Below are positions 1 to 4,803 of a stretch of 5,270 bases of DNA, one piece after another (positions within the stretch are counted from its first letter, which is position 1; each line of letters opens with the position of its first letter). The stretch is taken from contig CANETO010000177.1 in NCBI GenBank assembly GCA_947440895.1, positions 1 to 5,270 of the forward strand. The letters run 5' to 3'. A program made the translations under genes and the position numbers. A model generated the notes under the pieces. The model worked only from the letters and a program-made list of their open reading frames with translations, ran no database searches and had not been told where the DNA came from. The DNA comes from Planctomycetaceae bacterium (GTDB taxonomy: Bacteria; Planctomycetota; Planctomycetia; Pirellulales; UBA1268).

Positions 1-2
1 GG

Positions 3-515
3 CTCAACCTCTGCCACGACCAACTGCCCCCGGCCGCCCGCAGGCTCGCCGATACCTGCGGCATCGAATGGCCGCTGCGCAATCCCTTCCAGAGCATCGT
101 TGCCCGGGCCCTCGAAATGGCCGCTGCCTTTGAAACGGCCGTGGCGATCGCGCGGGACGCCGTGGCCGAGATCCATCCCTGCCGGGTGGAAGTCGTTCCC
201 CGCGAGGGCACCGGCTGCCATGCCACGGAGGCGCCGCGTGGGCTCCTCTACCATCGCTACTCGGTCGACGCCGAGGGGCTGATCAGCTTGGCCACGATCA
301 TTCCCCCCACCTCACAGAACCAGGCGCAGATCGAGGAAGACCTCCGCGTCCTGCTCCCCTCGGTGCTCCATCTCGACGATGCCCTGGCCACACAACGCTG
401 TGAACACCTCATCCGCAGCTACGATCCCTGCATCAGCTGCGCCACGCACTTCCTCACACTCACCGTGGACCGGGCACAAAAAAAGCTGCCGCCCCCGGAG
501 GAGCGGCAGCCGTAG
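3..515 (+). CDS. [NiFe]-hydrogenase large (alpha) subunit, group 3-type, C-terminal fragment
   Basis: This is the 3' part of a gene entering from the left edge; the reading frame is open from base 3, giving about 170 residues. The protein is the catalytic subunit of a cytoplasmic NAD(P)- or F420-type [NiFe]-hydrogenase, which interconverts H2 with protons and electrons. Three stretches show this: a TEAPRG...YHRY block (about bases 228-260), a PPTSQNQ block followed by an acidic segment (about 306-340), and the L4 motif DPCISCATH (423-449), whose two cysteines (codons 429-431 and 438-440) bind nickel and bridge to iron. The N-terminal cysteine pair lies outside the window. In this family a maturation peptidase commonly cleaves just after the final His; here a 21-residue tail (FLTLTVDR... 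to ...EERQP) follows it. The CATHFL ending and PPTSQNQ block favour group 3b (sulfhydrogenase alpha), but 3c cannot be excluded. It is probably the last gene of its operon, since no gene follows closely on this strand. Confidence 0.93.
   Translation, partial: LNLCHDQLPPAARRLADTCGIEWPLRNPFQSIVARALEMAAAFETAVAIARDAVAEIHPCRVEVVPREGTGCHATEAPRGLLYHRYSVDAEGLISLATIIPPTSQNQAQIEEDLRVLLPSVLHLDDALATQRCEHLIRSYDPCISCATHFLTLTVDRAQKKLPPPEERQP
478..510 (-). terminator. Candidate Rho-independent terminator reading on the minus strand, inside the hydrogenase 3' end
   Basis: GCTGCCGC (485-492) and GCGGCAGC (503-510) form a perfect 8-bp GC-rich stem with a 10-base loop. Seven A residues (478-484) lie immediately on the left, so on the minus strand the hairpin is followed by T7, the classical intrinsic terminator layout. 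On the plus strand no T-run follows. The element lies within the last codons of the hydrogenase gene, which encode the tail beyond the metal-binding motif. It could stop antisense transcripts that pass leftward through the peroxiredoxin gene from the convergent glycosyltransferase. The function is inferred from shape only. Confidence 0.45.
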
Positions 516-713
516 AAACACGTTTGGTGGGCTGCATCAACGGCGAGCCCGTCGACTGGCCATTATCGGCGCAGCCCCCCGGTACAGTCAGTTTGCATCA
601 ATTGACCACCTCCTTTCGAGAAAGAAACCCCAGCCGCCGCGACCACTGCGAGGTCGCCGCCGGGACATTTTCTCCCCAGCCGTCGCTGGAGAACACGCTA
701 CGATTTTAGCCGG

Positions 714-739
714 TCGCCCTGCCAAGGCGAGTTTTTTTT
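714..739 (+). terminator. Candidate intrinsic terminator or attenuator hairpin with T8 tail
   Basis: TCGCC (714-718) pairs with GGCGA (726-730) across a 7-base loop, followed by one G and eight T residues (732-739). The stem is only 5 bp, so strength is uncertain. It lies 198 bases after the hydrogenase stop and 29 bases before the peroxiredoxin start. It could end the hydrogenase transcript. However, the 29 bases that follow hold no visible promoter, so if the peroxiredoxin promoter lies further upstream this hairpin sits in the leader and could act as an attenuator. Confidence 0.4.
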
Positions 740-755
740 CGCACCGTTTTTTTGT

Positions 756-760
756 GGAGG
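756..760 (+). promoter_or_regulatory. Ribosome binding site deciding the peroxiredoxin GTG start
   Basis: GGAGG lies 8 bases before the GTG at 769. It fixes the start, because the same frame is open far upstream (back to about 379) with no other supported initiation codon close to the family's N-terminus. Confidence 0.8.
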
Positions 761-768
761 TTTTCGCC

Positions 769-1239
769 GTGTCCGCCGTTCCCGTCCCCGCTGTTGCCGT
801 CGGCGACAAAGCCCCCCCGTTCACGGCCACCCTTCAGGATGGTGGCACGTTCGACTCCGCCACGCTCCTCGGCAGGAAGTCGCTCGTGCTCTACTTCTAC
901 CCCAAGGACAACACTCCGGTCTGCACGCAGCAGGCGTGCGCGTTTCGCGACGCCTACGCAGAGTTTGTGAAGGCTGACGTGGACGTGATCGGCGTCAGTA
1001 GCGACACGCCGGAGAGTCACCGGCGGTTTGCGGCGAAGCACCGTCTGCCCTTTCCGATCATCAGCGATCCCGACAATGCGTTGCGGAAGCTGTTCGGCGT
1101 TCCGCGGGCCTTGTGGATTTTTCCTGGCCGTGTCACCTACGTGATCGACAAGGAGGGCGTGGTACGGCTGGTCTACAACGCCACGCTGGCCGCTGAGCCG
1201 CACGTCCGCAAGGCACTCGACGCGATCACGAGTCGGTAA
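769..1239 (+). CDS. bcp: Peroxiredoxin, Bcp/PrxQ (AhpC-TSA) family
   Basis: A 156-residue cytoplasmic thiol peroxidase that reduces hydrogen peroxide and organic hydroperoxides, normally re-reduced by thioredoxin. The GTG start at 769 has GGAGG at the ideal distance and gives the usual N-terminus, leading into VGDKAPPF at 11-18. The thioredoxin-fold core carries the motif YPKDNTPVCTQQAC: peroxidatic Cys52, with Pro45 and Thr49 of the Px3TxxC signature, and Cys57 five residues later as the expected resolving cysteine (atypical two-Cys mechanism). Further family landmarks are GVSSDTPESHRRF (75-87), the FPIISDP loop (95-101) and Arg121 in the GRVTYVID strand. The length matches the family. The sequence PVCT, where PGCT is usual, is a minor variation. 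The 3' end overlaps the convergent glycosyltransferase gene by 14 bases. The long structured leader suggests its own transcription unit. Confidence 0.95.
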   Translation: MSAVPVPAVAVGDKAPPFTATLQDGGTFDSATLLGRKSLVLYFYPKDNTPVCTQQACAFRDAYAEFVKADVDVIGVSSDTPESHRRFAAKHRLPFPIISDPDNALRKLFGVPRALWIFPGRVTYVIDKEGVVRLVYNATLAAEPHVRKALDAITSR

Positions 1240-2533
1240 CCGCGCCCCCGCTGCCGCCATGGCGGGCCGCCCACGCGGCCTCGACTTCATCGCAGGCATG
1301 GCCCAGCCCGTCGTCATCAGCCAGTCGCGTGGCGACAGCGTGGCAGCGGGCGGCCACGGTTGGGTCAGTGAGCAGACCGCGGATCATCTCGGCCAGCGCC
1401 GGCCCGCGAAACTGCCGCGGCGACAGCGATCGTCCCACACCGATGCGTTCGACGTGGGCCGCATTGTCGTACTGGTCAAATCCCATCGGCATGATCACCT
1501 GCGGCACGCTCGCTGCGAGCGCCTGCGACATCGAACCGATGCCGCCGTGATGGACGAGCAGAGCCGATCGCTGGAGCAGCCAGCGGAATGGGACAAAGTC
1601 GACGTGCTGCACGCCGTCGGGAAGCGTTGCCGGCACCTGCTCCGGAAACCGCGTCAGCAGCAGTCCACGCTGGCCGAGGAGCCGGCAGGCTTCAGCGGCG
1701 GCCGTGAAGAAGTCGTGGCCAAACACATTGGCCGAGCCCGGCGTGAACACCAGCGGCGGTGAGCCGGCCGAGGTGAACCGCGCGACATCGGGCGACGGCT
1801 CGACAACACCCTCCTCGCTGTAGAGCGGAAAGCTGGTGAGCCTGGTCTGCGCAGGCCAGTCGGGCTGGGACGGGGCGAACCACTCCGGAAACATCGCGAT
1901 CAATCGGAGCGGCGAATGCATCCAGTCGCGGAACACACCGCGGACCGGCGGCAGCCCGAAGCGGCCTCGAAACTCGTTGAGCCACGGGCAGATCGCGCGA
2001 TCCGAGATGGCATCGATGATCCGCCACTGCAGGCGTCTGAACCAGGCCGGCCCGCGGTGCACGAGCAGCACCGGCAAGCTTGGGCCCTGGAAGTCGCTGC
2101 GAAAGAGCATCGGCGAGAGGTGGATGCTCACCAGCGGGATGCCCTGCGTTTCTTGGGCGACGCGAGCCCCGAAGGCCAGACTCGAGCCGCAGACGAGCGT
2201 GTGGCCCGGCGTCTGGGTCGCCACGATGCTGCGGTAGACCGGCTCGAGCAAGGGGCGAACGGCGAGGTCGAGGATCGTCTTGGTGCCGTGCAACGGATGC
2301 CAGATCCGCGGGTTGCGGATCATCTCCCGAAAGTCGACCTCAGGCAACGGGTCAACGAATTCGAGACCGGCCTGCTCGACGAGGCCGCGGAAGTAGCCGG
2401 CGGTGATGACGGTCACCCGGTAGCCACGCTGCTGCAGGGCCCGCCCTAGGCCGACGAACGGATGCACGTCTCCCGAACTGCCAACCGTGCAGAGAATGAC
2501 GTGCCGCAATGTGATACCCGTCGCAGCGTGCAT
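1226..2533 (-). CDS. GT-B fold glycosyltransferase, MGT/UGT-like (GT1 or GT28 type)
   Basis: A 435-residue glycosyltransferase predicted to move a sugar from a nucleotide donor to a small-molecule, lipid or glycan acceptor; the acceptor cannot be read from sequence. The N-terminal Rossmann domain opens with HVILCTVGSSGDVHP (about 11-25), the glycine loop of this superfamily, followed by GLGRALQQRGYRVTVIT. The C-terminal donor-binding domain has the diagnostic block HHGGIGSMSQAL (328-339), then PQVIMP and FDQYDNA (352-358), where Asp and Gln usually contact the donor sugar and HHGG the diphosphate. The length is typical for the MGT/RhlB/vancomycin-GT-like group. There are no membrane segments, so it is probably cytosolic or membrane-associated. 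ATG at 2533 is preferred because AAGGA lies 10 bases before it; a GTG at 2554 would add seven residues (MSKEPCA) with a weaker site. It follows the toxin-like gene by 47 bases on the same strand, so co-transcription is possible. Its 3' end overlaps bcp. Confidence 0.92.
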   Translation of the reverse strand: MHAATGITLRHVILCTVGSSGDVHPFVGLGRALQQRGYRVTVITAGYFRGLVEQAGLEFVDPLPEVDFREMIRNPRIWHPLHGTKTILDLAVRPLLEPVYRSIVATQTPGHTLVCGSSLAFGARVAQETQGIPLVSIHLSPMLFRSDFQGPSLPVLLVHRGPAWFRRLQWRIIDAISDRAICPWLNEFRGRFGLPPVRGVFRDWMHSPLRLIAMFPEWFAPSQPDWPAQTRLTSFPLYSEEGVVEPSPDVARFTSAGSPPLVFTPGSANVFGHDFFTAAAEACRLLGQRGLLLTRFPEQVPATLPDGVQHVDFVPFRWLLQRSALLVHHGGIGSMSQALAASVPQVIMPMGFDQYDNAAHVERIGVGRSLSPRQFRGPALAEMIRGLLTDPTVAARCHAVATRLADDDGLGHACDEVEAAWAARHGGSGGAVTDS

Positions 2534-2580
2534 GGCGCATGGTTCCTTCGACACATCTCGGCCGTCGAACGCCTTGGAGC

Positions 2581-2841
2581 TCAGTCCTTGTCGATTCGCC
2601 AGATATCGAGAACGATCACCGTCGGCGGATCGCTGAGCACGTCAAACTGTATGGCGATCGGTGTCACGAAACCCACGCGTACCGTGTCGTATCGCGACTC
2701 GCCGAAGTCGATAGGCCCCCTTGCGAGCCAGAAATCGATCTCTCGCACCGCCCGCACGACGCGTCCGTCCGCTTCATCATTGCGAATCAATGACTGAAGC
2801 CCCTCGTCTGCCTCTGGTGCCCAGAAGACGAAATGCCTCAT
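2581..2841 (-). CDS. Putative RelE/ParE-like toxin of a small two-gene module
   Basis: An 86-residue protein that I place tentatively with RelE/ParE-superfamily toxins: ribosome-dependent mRNA nucleases in RelE, gyrase poisons in ParE. The visible pattern fits: an N-terminal strand (MRHFVFWAPEA), a charged helical stretch (about 12-40, DEGLQSLIR...VVRAVREIDFWL), then RGPIDFGESR (41-50) and three predicted strands around VRVGFV, IAIQFDVL and TVIVLDIWRI. From memory, the GESR element, the P-x-x-I-x-F-x-V strand and the closing W match small planctomycete proteins found beside an antitoxin-like partner. Its ATG (2841) overlaps the partner's TGA as ATGA, so translation is probably coupled; a GGAG lies 12 bases upstream, further than ideal. 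A catalytic residue set cannot be assigned confidently, so activity is unproven. The glycosyltransferase gene follows 47 bases downstream. Confidence 0.72.
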   Translation of the reverse strand: MRHFVFWAPEADEGLQSLIRNDEADGRVVRAVREIDFWLARGPIDFGESRYDTVRVGFVTPIAIQFDVLSDPPTVIVLDIWRIDKD

Positions 2842-3080
2842 CGGACGCCCATACTCCGGAGAATCTCATCGAGCGTCCGGCCTGACCGCGGGCCGCGGCG
2901 ATGCTCGGTCAGTTCGGCCGAGCGCGGAATCTCGAAACCCTCGGGGGGCTGCCCTGGGCGTCGCCCATCGGGCACGAAATACCCTATGACACGTCCTTCG
3001 GCGTCGCAGATCTCTGCTGTGTGATCGACGATGGCATCCAGCCGCTGGCAAGCGTCGGCGTCGAGCGTGATTCGGGTCAT
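2838..3080 (-). CDS. Putative cognate antitoxin of the RelE/ParE-like module
   Basis: An 80-residue protein directly upstream of, and overlapping by ATGA, the toxin-like gene. This antitoxin-first order is typical of type II toxin-antitoxin operons. It begins MTRITLDADACQRLDAI, continues with the strand-like EICDAEGRVIGYFVP (23-37), a Pro/Gly-rich linker (38-53) and a basic C-terminal part ending GRTLDEILRSMG (68-78). No classical ribbon-helix-helix, HTH or AbrB motif can be recognised with confidence. The CDAEGRVIGYFVP core plus GRTLxEIL tail recalls small planctomycete proteins that pair with toxin-like partners; this is recollection, not a search. Start choice: ATG 3080 has GGAGG 8 bases upstream (3089-3093 on the plus strand), whereas the longer reading from 3143 has no such site and adds residues unlike the family. 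The leader has three inverted repeats that could allow autoregulation. Confidence 0.7.
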   Translation of the reverse strand: MTRITLDADACQRLDAIVDHTAEICDAEGRVIGYFVPDGRRPGQPPEGFEIPRSAELTEHRRGPRSGRTLDEILRSMGVR

Positions 3081-3085
3081 GCGAT

Positions 3086-3106
3086 GAACCTCCGCAGAAC
3101 AGGTTC
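3086..3106 (-). promoter_or_regulatory. Leader hairpin overlapping the antitoxin Shine-Dalgarno
   Basis: GAACC (3086-3090) and GGTTC (3102-3106) form a 5-bp stem with an 11-base loop. In the minus-strand mRNA, the 3' arm takes the last two G residues of the antitoxin's GGAGG site, while the other three SD bases lie at the loop edge. Folding would partly hide the site. Five base pairs is weak, so any effect is speculative. Confidence 0.35.
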
Positions 3107-3111
3107 GTAAT

Positions 3112-3126
3112 CTTCTTGATAAGAAG
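3112..3126. promoter_or_regulatory. Inverted repeat CTTCTT-GAT-AAGAAG, candidate operator
   Basis: A perfect 6-bp inverted repeat with a 3-base spacer, about 32-46 bases upstream of the antitoxin start. Its centre (3119) lies 32 bases, close to three DNA helix turns, from the centre of a second 3-base-spaced inverted repeat at 3145-3157. Antitoxins or toxin-antitoxin complexes commonly bind such paired sites in their own leader. As DNA it could be an operator; as RNA its 3-base loop makes only a tight hairpin. Confidence 0.4.
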
Positions 3127-3144
3127 TCATCGGCCAACGCCATA

Positions 3145-3157
3145 TCGCGTGCCGCGA
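3145..3157. promoter_or_regulatory. Inverted repeat TCGCG-TGC-CGCGA, candidate operator
   Basis: A perfect 5-bp inverted repeat with a 3-base spacer. It lies just downstream of the proposed -10 element at 3168-3173 (minus strand), where a bound repressor would block initiation. Short GC-rich palindromes can arise by chance in this composition, so the location is the main support. Confidence 0.33.
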
Positions 3158-3167
3158 CGATCTCACC

Positions 3168-3198
3168 ATCATAAGCGACGGTCTGCTCAGCGGCCCAA
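3168..3198 (-). promoter_or_regulatory. Candidate promoter of the toxin-antitoxin-like module
   Basis: On the minus strand a -10-like TATGAT (plus-strand bases 3168-3173) is preceded, after a 19-base spacer, by TTGGGC (3193-3198). The -10 matches the sigma-70 consensus at five of six positions; the -35 matches only its TTG. Transcription would start near 3161 and give a leader of about 80 bases. It lies in the gap after the nuclease stop codon, so the module can be transcribed independently of the nuclease gene. Confidence 0.35.
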
Positions 3199-3222
3199 CA
3201 GCGACTTTTCTCAGCTCGTCGA

Positions 3223-4557
3223 CTAATTCAGTCCGCTCTTGCGGAAGTCCCAGGGCGCTGCCGGACTGGGCTGGGCCCAGAGGCCGAGCCGCTGAGACTG
3301 GGCCTGTGTCTGCAGCGCCGCCAGCGATGTGTCGCGGGAATAGTCTCCATAATGCCAGGCATTGCCGGTGGCGACCATCTGCCTGTTCACGTCGACGCCG
3401 TTCATGGAGAGATGACCGATCCAACGGCCGTAGCGATCCTTGCCGTCTTCCGTTACCTCGACCGTTTTGCCAAACACCAGCTCGGCCAGCACCTCGCGCG
3501 AGACCTTGCCGTAGTCCTGGCCGATCTCCGGTGCGTCGATCTCGGCGAGCCGTACCTTCTGCTGCTGGTTCGATTCGTCGAGACAGGTGATGGTGTCTCC
3601 ATCGTGCACGCCCACCACCCGCCACAGATGGGGACCGACAGAGCGTCCCGCCGGCGGCTGCGGCGGAGAGACGCTCACCGGCTGTGCGGGTGTCGATGAC
3701 GGCCCGATGGGCGTGGAGAACGATGACACTGGCGACGGGGCAGTGGCCTCGGGCTGCGCTGCCGCGGCGATCGCGGCCGCCGAACCGGCGACCATCGGGG
3801 GCGCGAGCGCGGCCACCGACGGGCCGGCTGACGTGTCTGGAGCCATGGGCGGCGCGGCGACCGATGATGCGGCCCACTGGTCGGGTGGTGGGGGCACCGG
3901 CAGTGGGTCGGCTGCGGCCGGAGTGGATGGCTGTGGATACGCAGGGGGGGCCGAAGCAAAAGCCGAGGGAGATGCTGCCGCTGGCGGCACGATCGGCGTG
4001 CCTTTGAGGGCCGGTGATCCCGGCGGATACTGATACGGCACGGGTTGGTAGCGGGTCACGGTGGCAGGCGGCAGCGTGTAGGCCGGCACCTGAGCACCCT
4101 GCGTCTGGTAGTTCCAGCCTTGCATCGTGGCCGATTGCGGAGTCGGCATCGCCTGCCGACGGTTCACCTGCGACGCGCCGGGGACGGTGGCCGCGGCGAG
4201 CACAGGCGGTCCGATGGTGTAGGTGAACACATAGGTCGGCGCGTAATACATCGTGAGCGGGCGGCCGTCCGGTCCCACGCCCTGATACGGCACGGCCTGC
4301 GGCGTCCATCCGGCAGGGATGGGGCCGCCTTGAATCACGGCCGAAGGAAGTGCCTGGGCCTGCCAATAGGGAAGGGATCCCGAGACGCCCAGTCCGGGGG
4401 CCGCCGTGCCCGAAACGCCACCGGTGGCCCAGGCGTTCTCGGCAGGATTGGCGGCGGGTATCTGCGCGGAGCCAGCGCGACCGGCTGTGCAGAGGATGCC
4501 CACTGCCATAAACCGGACCAACAGCAAACCAAAGCCTTGTCGGCGTCCCTGCCGCAC
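3223..4557 (-). CDS. Exported staphylococcal-nuclease-like (thermonuclease) protein with long low-complexity linker
   Basis: A 444-residue protein predicted to cut DNA or RNA outside the cytoplasm. A signal peptide occupies about 1-31: basic RQGRRQ start, hydrophobic LLLVRFMAVGILC core, and an AGSA/Q cleavage site. Residues 32-305 form a Pro/Ala/Gln/Tyr-rich region, apparently mostly disordered, with a Tyr-rich patch (about 102-114, MYYAPTYVFTYTI) and Pro/Ala-rich stretches. The SNase domain covers about 310-430. Equivalents of the S. aureus active-site residues are all present: Asp321 (DGDT), Arg336, Asp341 and Glu344 (VRLAEIDAPE), and Arg378 (DRYGRW). The domain ends with RLGLW and PWDFRK, as in many bacterial homologues. 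GTG at 4557 is preferred because AGGAGG lies 9 bases upstream and the signal peptide then starts correctly; an ATG at 4647 adds 30 basic residues without a ribosome site. The linker may cross or anchor in the cell envelope (inference). Confidence 0.9.
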   Translation of the reverse strand: MRQGRRQGFGLLLVRFMAVGILCTAGRAGSAQIPAANPAENAWATGGVSGTAAPGLGVSGSLPYWQAQALPSAVIQGGPIPAGWTPQAVPYQGVGPDGRPLTMYYAPTYVFTYTIGPPVLAAATVPGASQVNRRQAMPTPQSATMQGWNYQTQGAQVPAYTLPPATVTRYQPVPYQYPPGSPALKGTPIVPPAAASPSAFASAPPAYPQPSTPAAADPLPVPPPPDQWAASSVAAPPMAPDTSAGPSVAALAPPMVAGSAAAIAAAAQPEATAPSPVSSFSTPIGPSSTPAQPVSVSPPQPPAGRSVGPHLWRVVGVHDGDTITCLDESNQQQKVRLAEIDAPEIGQDYGKVSREVLAELVFGKTVEVTEDGKDRYGRWIGHLSMNGVDVNRQMVATGNAWHYGDYSRDTSLAALQTQAQSQRLGLWAQPSPAAPWDFRKSGLN

Positions 4558-4566
4558 GTTGTTCGC

Positions 4567-4572
4567 CCTCCT
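4567..4572 (-). promoter_or_regulatory. Ribosome binding site deciding the nuclease GTG start
   Basis: AGGAGG on the minus strand lies 9 bases before GTG 4557. It supports that start over the ATG at 4647, which has a pyrimidine-rich upstream region and no purine-rich site. Confidence 0.7.
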
Positions 4573-4765
4573 GGCGATCTCCGGGTTGTACCGCCAACGG
4601 CCGCATCTCCAGAGAGGACTTTCGGGTCTCCTCGGGCGTCGCGGCATCTGGAAGGGAGCATCGGTTTTTCCGGGGATTTCCGTGGAATTGCCCCTCGTGT
4701 CACGGCATGGATTGCCGCGCCGGCACGACCTGGGGGCTTCAGGAAGGTTGCGGAAGCTGCCTGGG

Positions 4766-4796
4766 TTGGAATTCCGCCGCGGGAGCCGCGTACACT
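4766..4796 (+). promoter_or_regulatory. Candidate promoter giving a leaderless metallopeptidase mRNA
   Basis: TTGGAA (4766-4771) and TACACT (4791-4796) resemble -35 and -10 elements separated by 19 bases. Transcription would be expected to begin about seven bases after the -10, at or next to the ATG at 4804. No Shine-Dalgarno sequence precedes this ATG (the bases just before it are CTCGCCGCC), which fits a leaderless transcript. The spacer is slightly long. Confidence 0.4.
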
Positions 4797-4803
4797 CGCC
4801 GCC

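Larger units (their letters stand above)
516..768. other. Intergenic spacer and peroxiredoxin leader, rich in inverted repeats
   Basis: These 253 bases hold no credible gene. They contain CTTTC/GAAAG arms with a 2-base spacer (613-624), a perfect 6-bp stem GCGACC/GGTCGC with a 7-base loop (639-657), and a stem-loop at 671-692 (CCAGC against GCTGG, extendable through TCTC/GAGA with a bulge). A further hairpin with a T-run is listed separately at 714-739. Pyrimidine-rich runs (T8 at 732-739, T7 at 747-753) fill the last 40 bases before the peroxiredoxin gene. No convincing -35/-10 pair was found; TACGAT (699-704) is a possible -10 but lacks a good -35. Confidence 0.5.
4558..4803. other. Divergent intergenic region between nuclease and metallopeptidase genes
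   Basis: These 246 bases separate two genes transcribed away from each other and so should hold both promoters. A candidate for the rightward gene is listed at 4766-4796. For the nuclease, the minus strand has a TACAAC element (around 4583-4588) with no acceptable -35; this is not convincing. No RNA gene or small ORF could be supported. Confidence 0.5.

Noticed and set aside
602..630. TTGACC at 602-607 as a -35 element for bcp
   Set aside because: The bases 16-19 positions downstream (around 624-632, AAACCCC) do not form a -10.
379..768. Long upstream extension of the peroxiredoxin reading frame
   Set aside because: The frame is open by chance in GC-rich DNA; the extra residues overlap the hydrogenase gene in another frame, look unlike any peroxiredoxin, and the GTG at 769 has a clear GGAGG site.
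706..1317. Minus-strand open frame of 203 codons opposite bcp
   Set aside because: It is antisense to a complete peroxiredoxin gene, has no domain features and contains the T/A-run leader.
1259..2449. Plus-strand open frames opposite the glycosyltransferase
   Set aside because: They are Arg-rich antisense shadows of a gene with clear GT-B motifs on the minus strand.
3077..3130. Seventeen-codon ORF (MTSYQEDYEPV...) whose stop overlaps the antitoxin start as ATGA
   Set aside because: The ATGA overlap is suggestive of a coupled leader peptide, but no Shine-Dalgarno precedes its ATG and an overlap of this kind is frequent by chance. Only conservation would revive it.
3081..3143. Longer antitoxin form starting at 3143
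   Set aside because: The extra 21 residues have no ribosome site before them and precede the well-supported ATG 3080; the leader palindromes fall in this part.
3587..4033. Plus-strand Gly/Ala-rich open frame opposite the nuclease linker
   Set aside because: It mirrors the Pro/Ala-rich linker on the other strand, has no recognisable domain and no ribosome site.
3077..4606. Long minus-strand open frame of about 509 codons covering the nuclease gene
   Set aside because: It is Arg/Gly/Pro-rich and out of frame with the nuclease gene, which has a signal peptide and complete SNase active site. It is a composition shadow.
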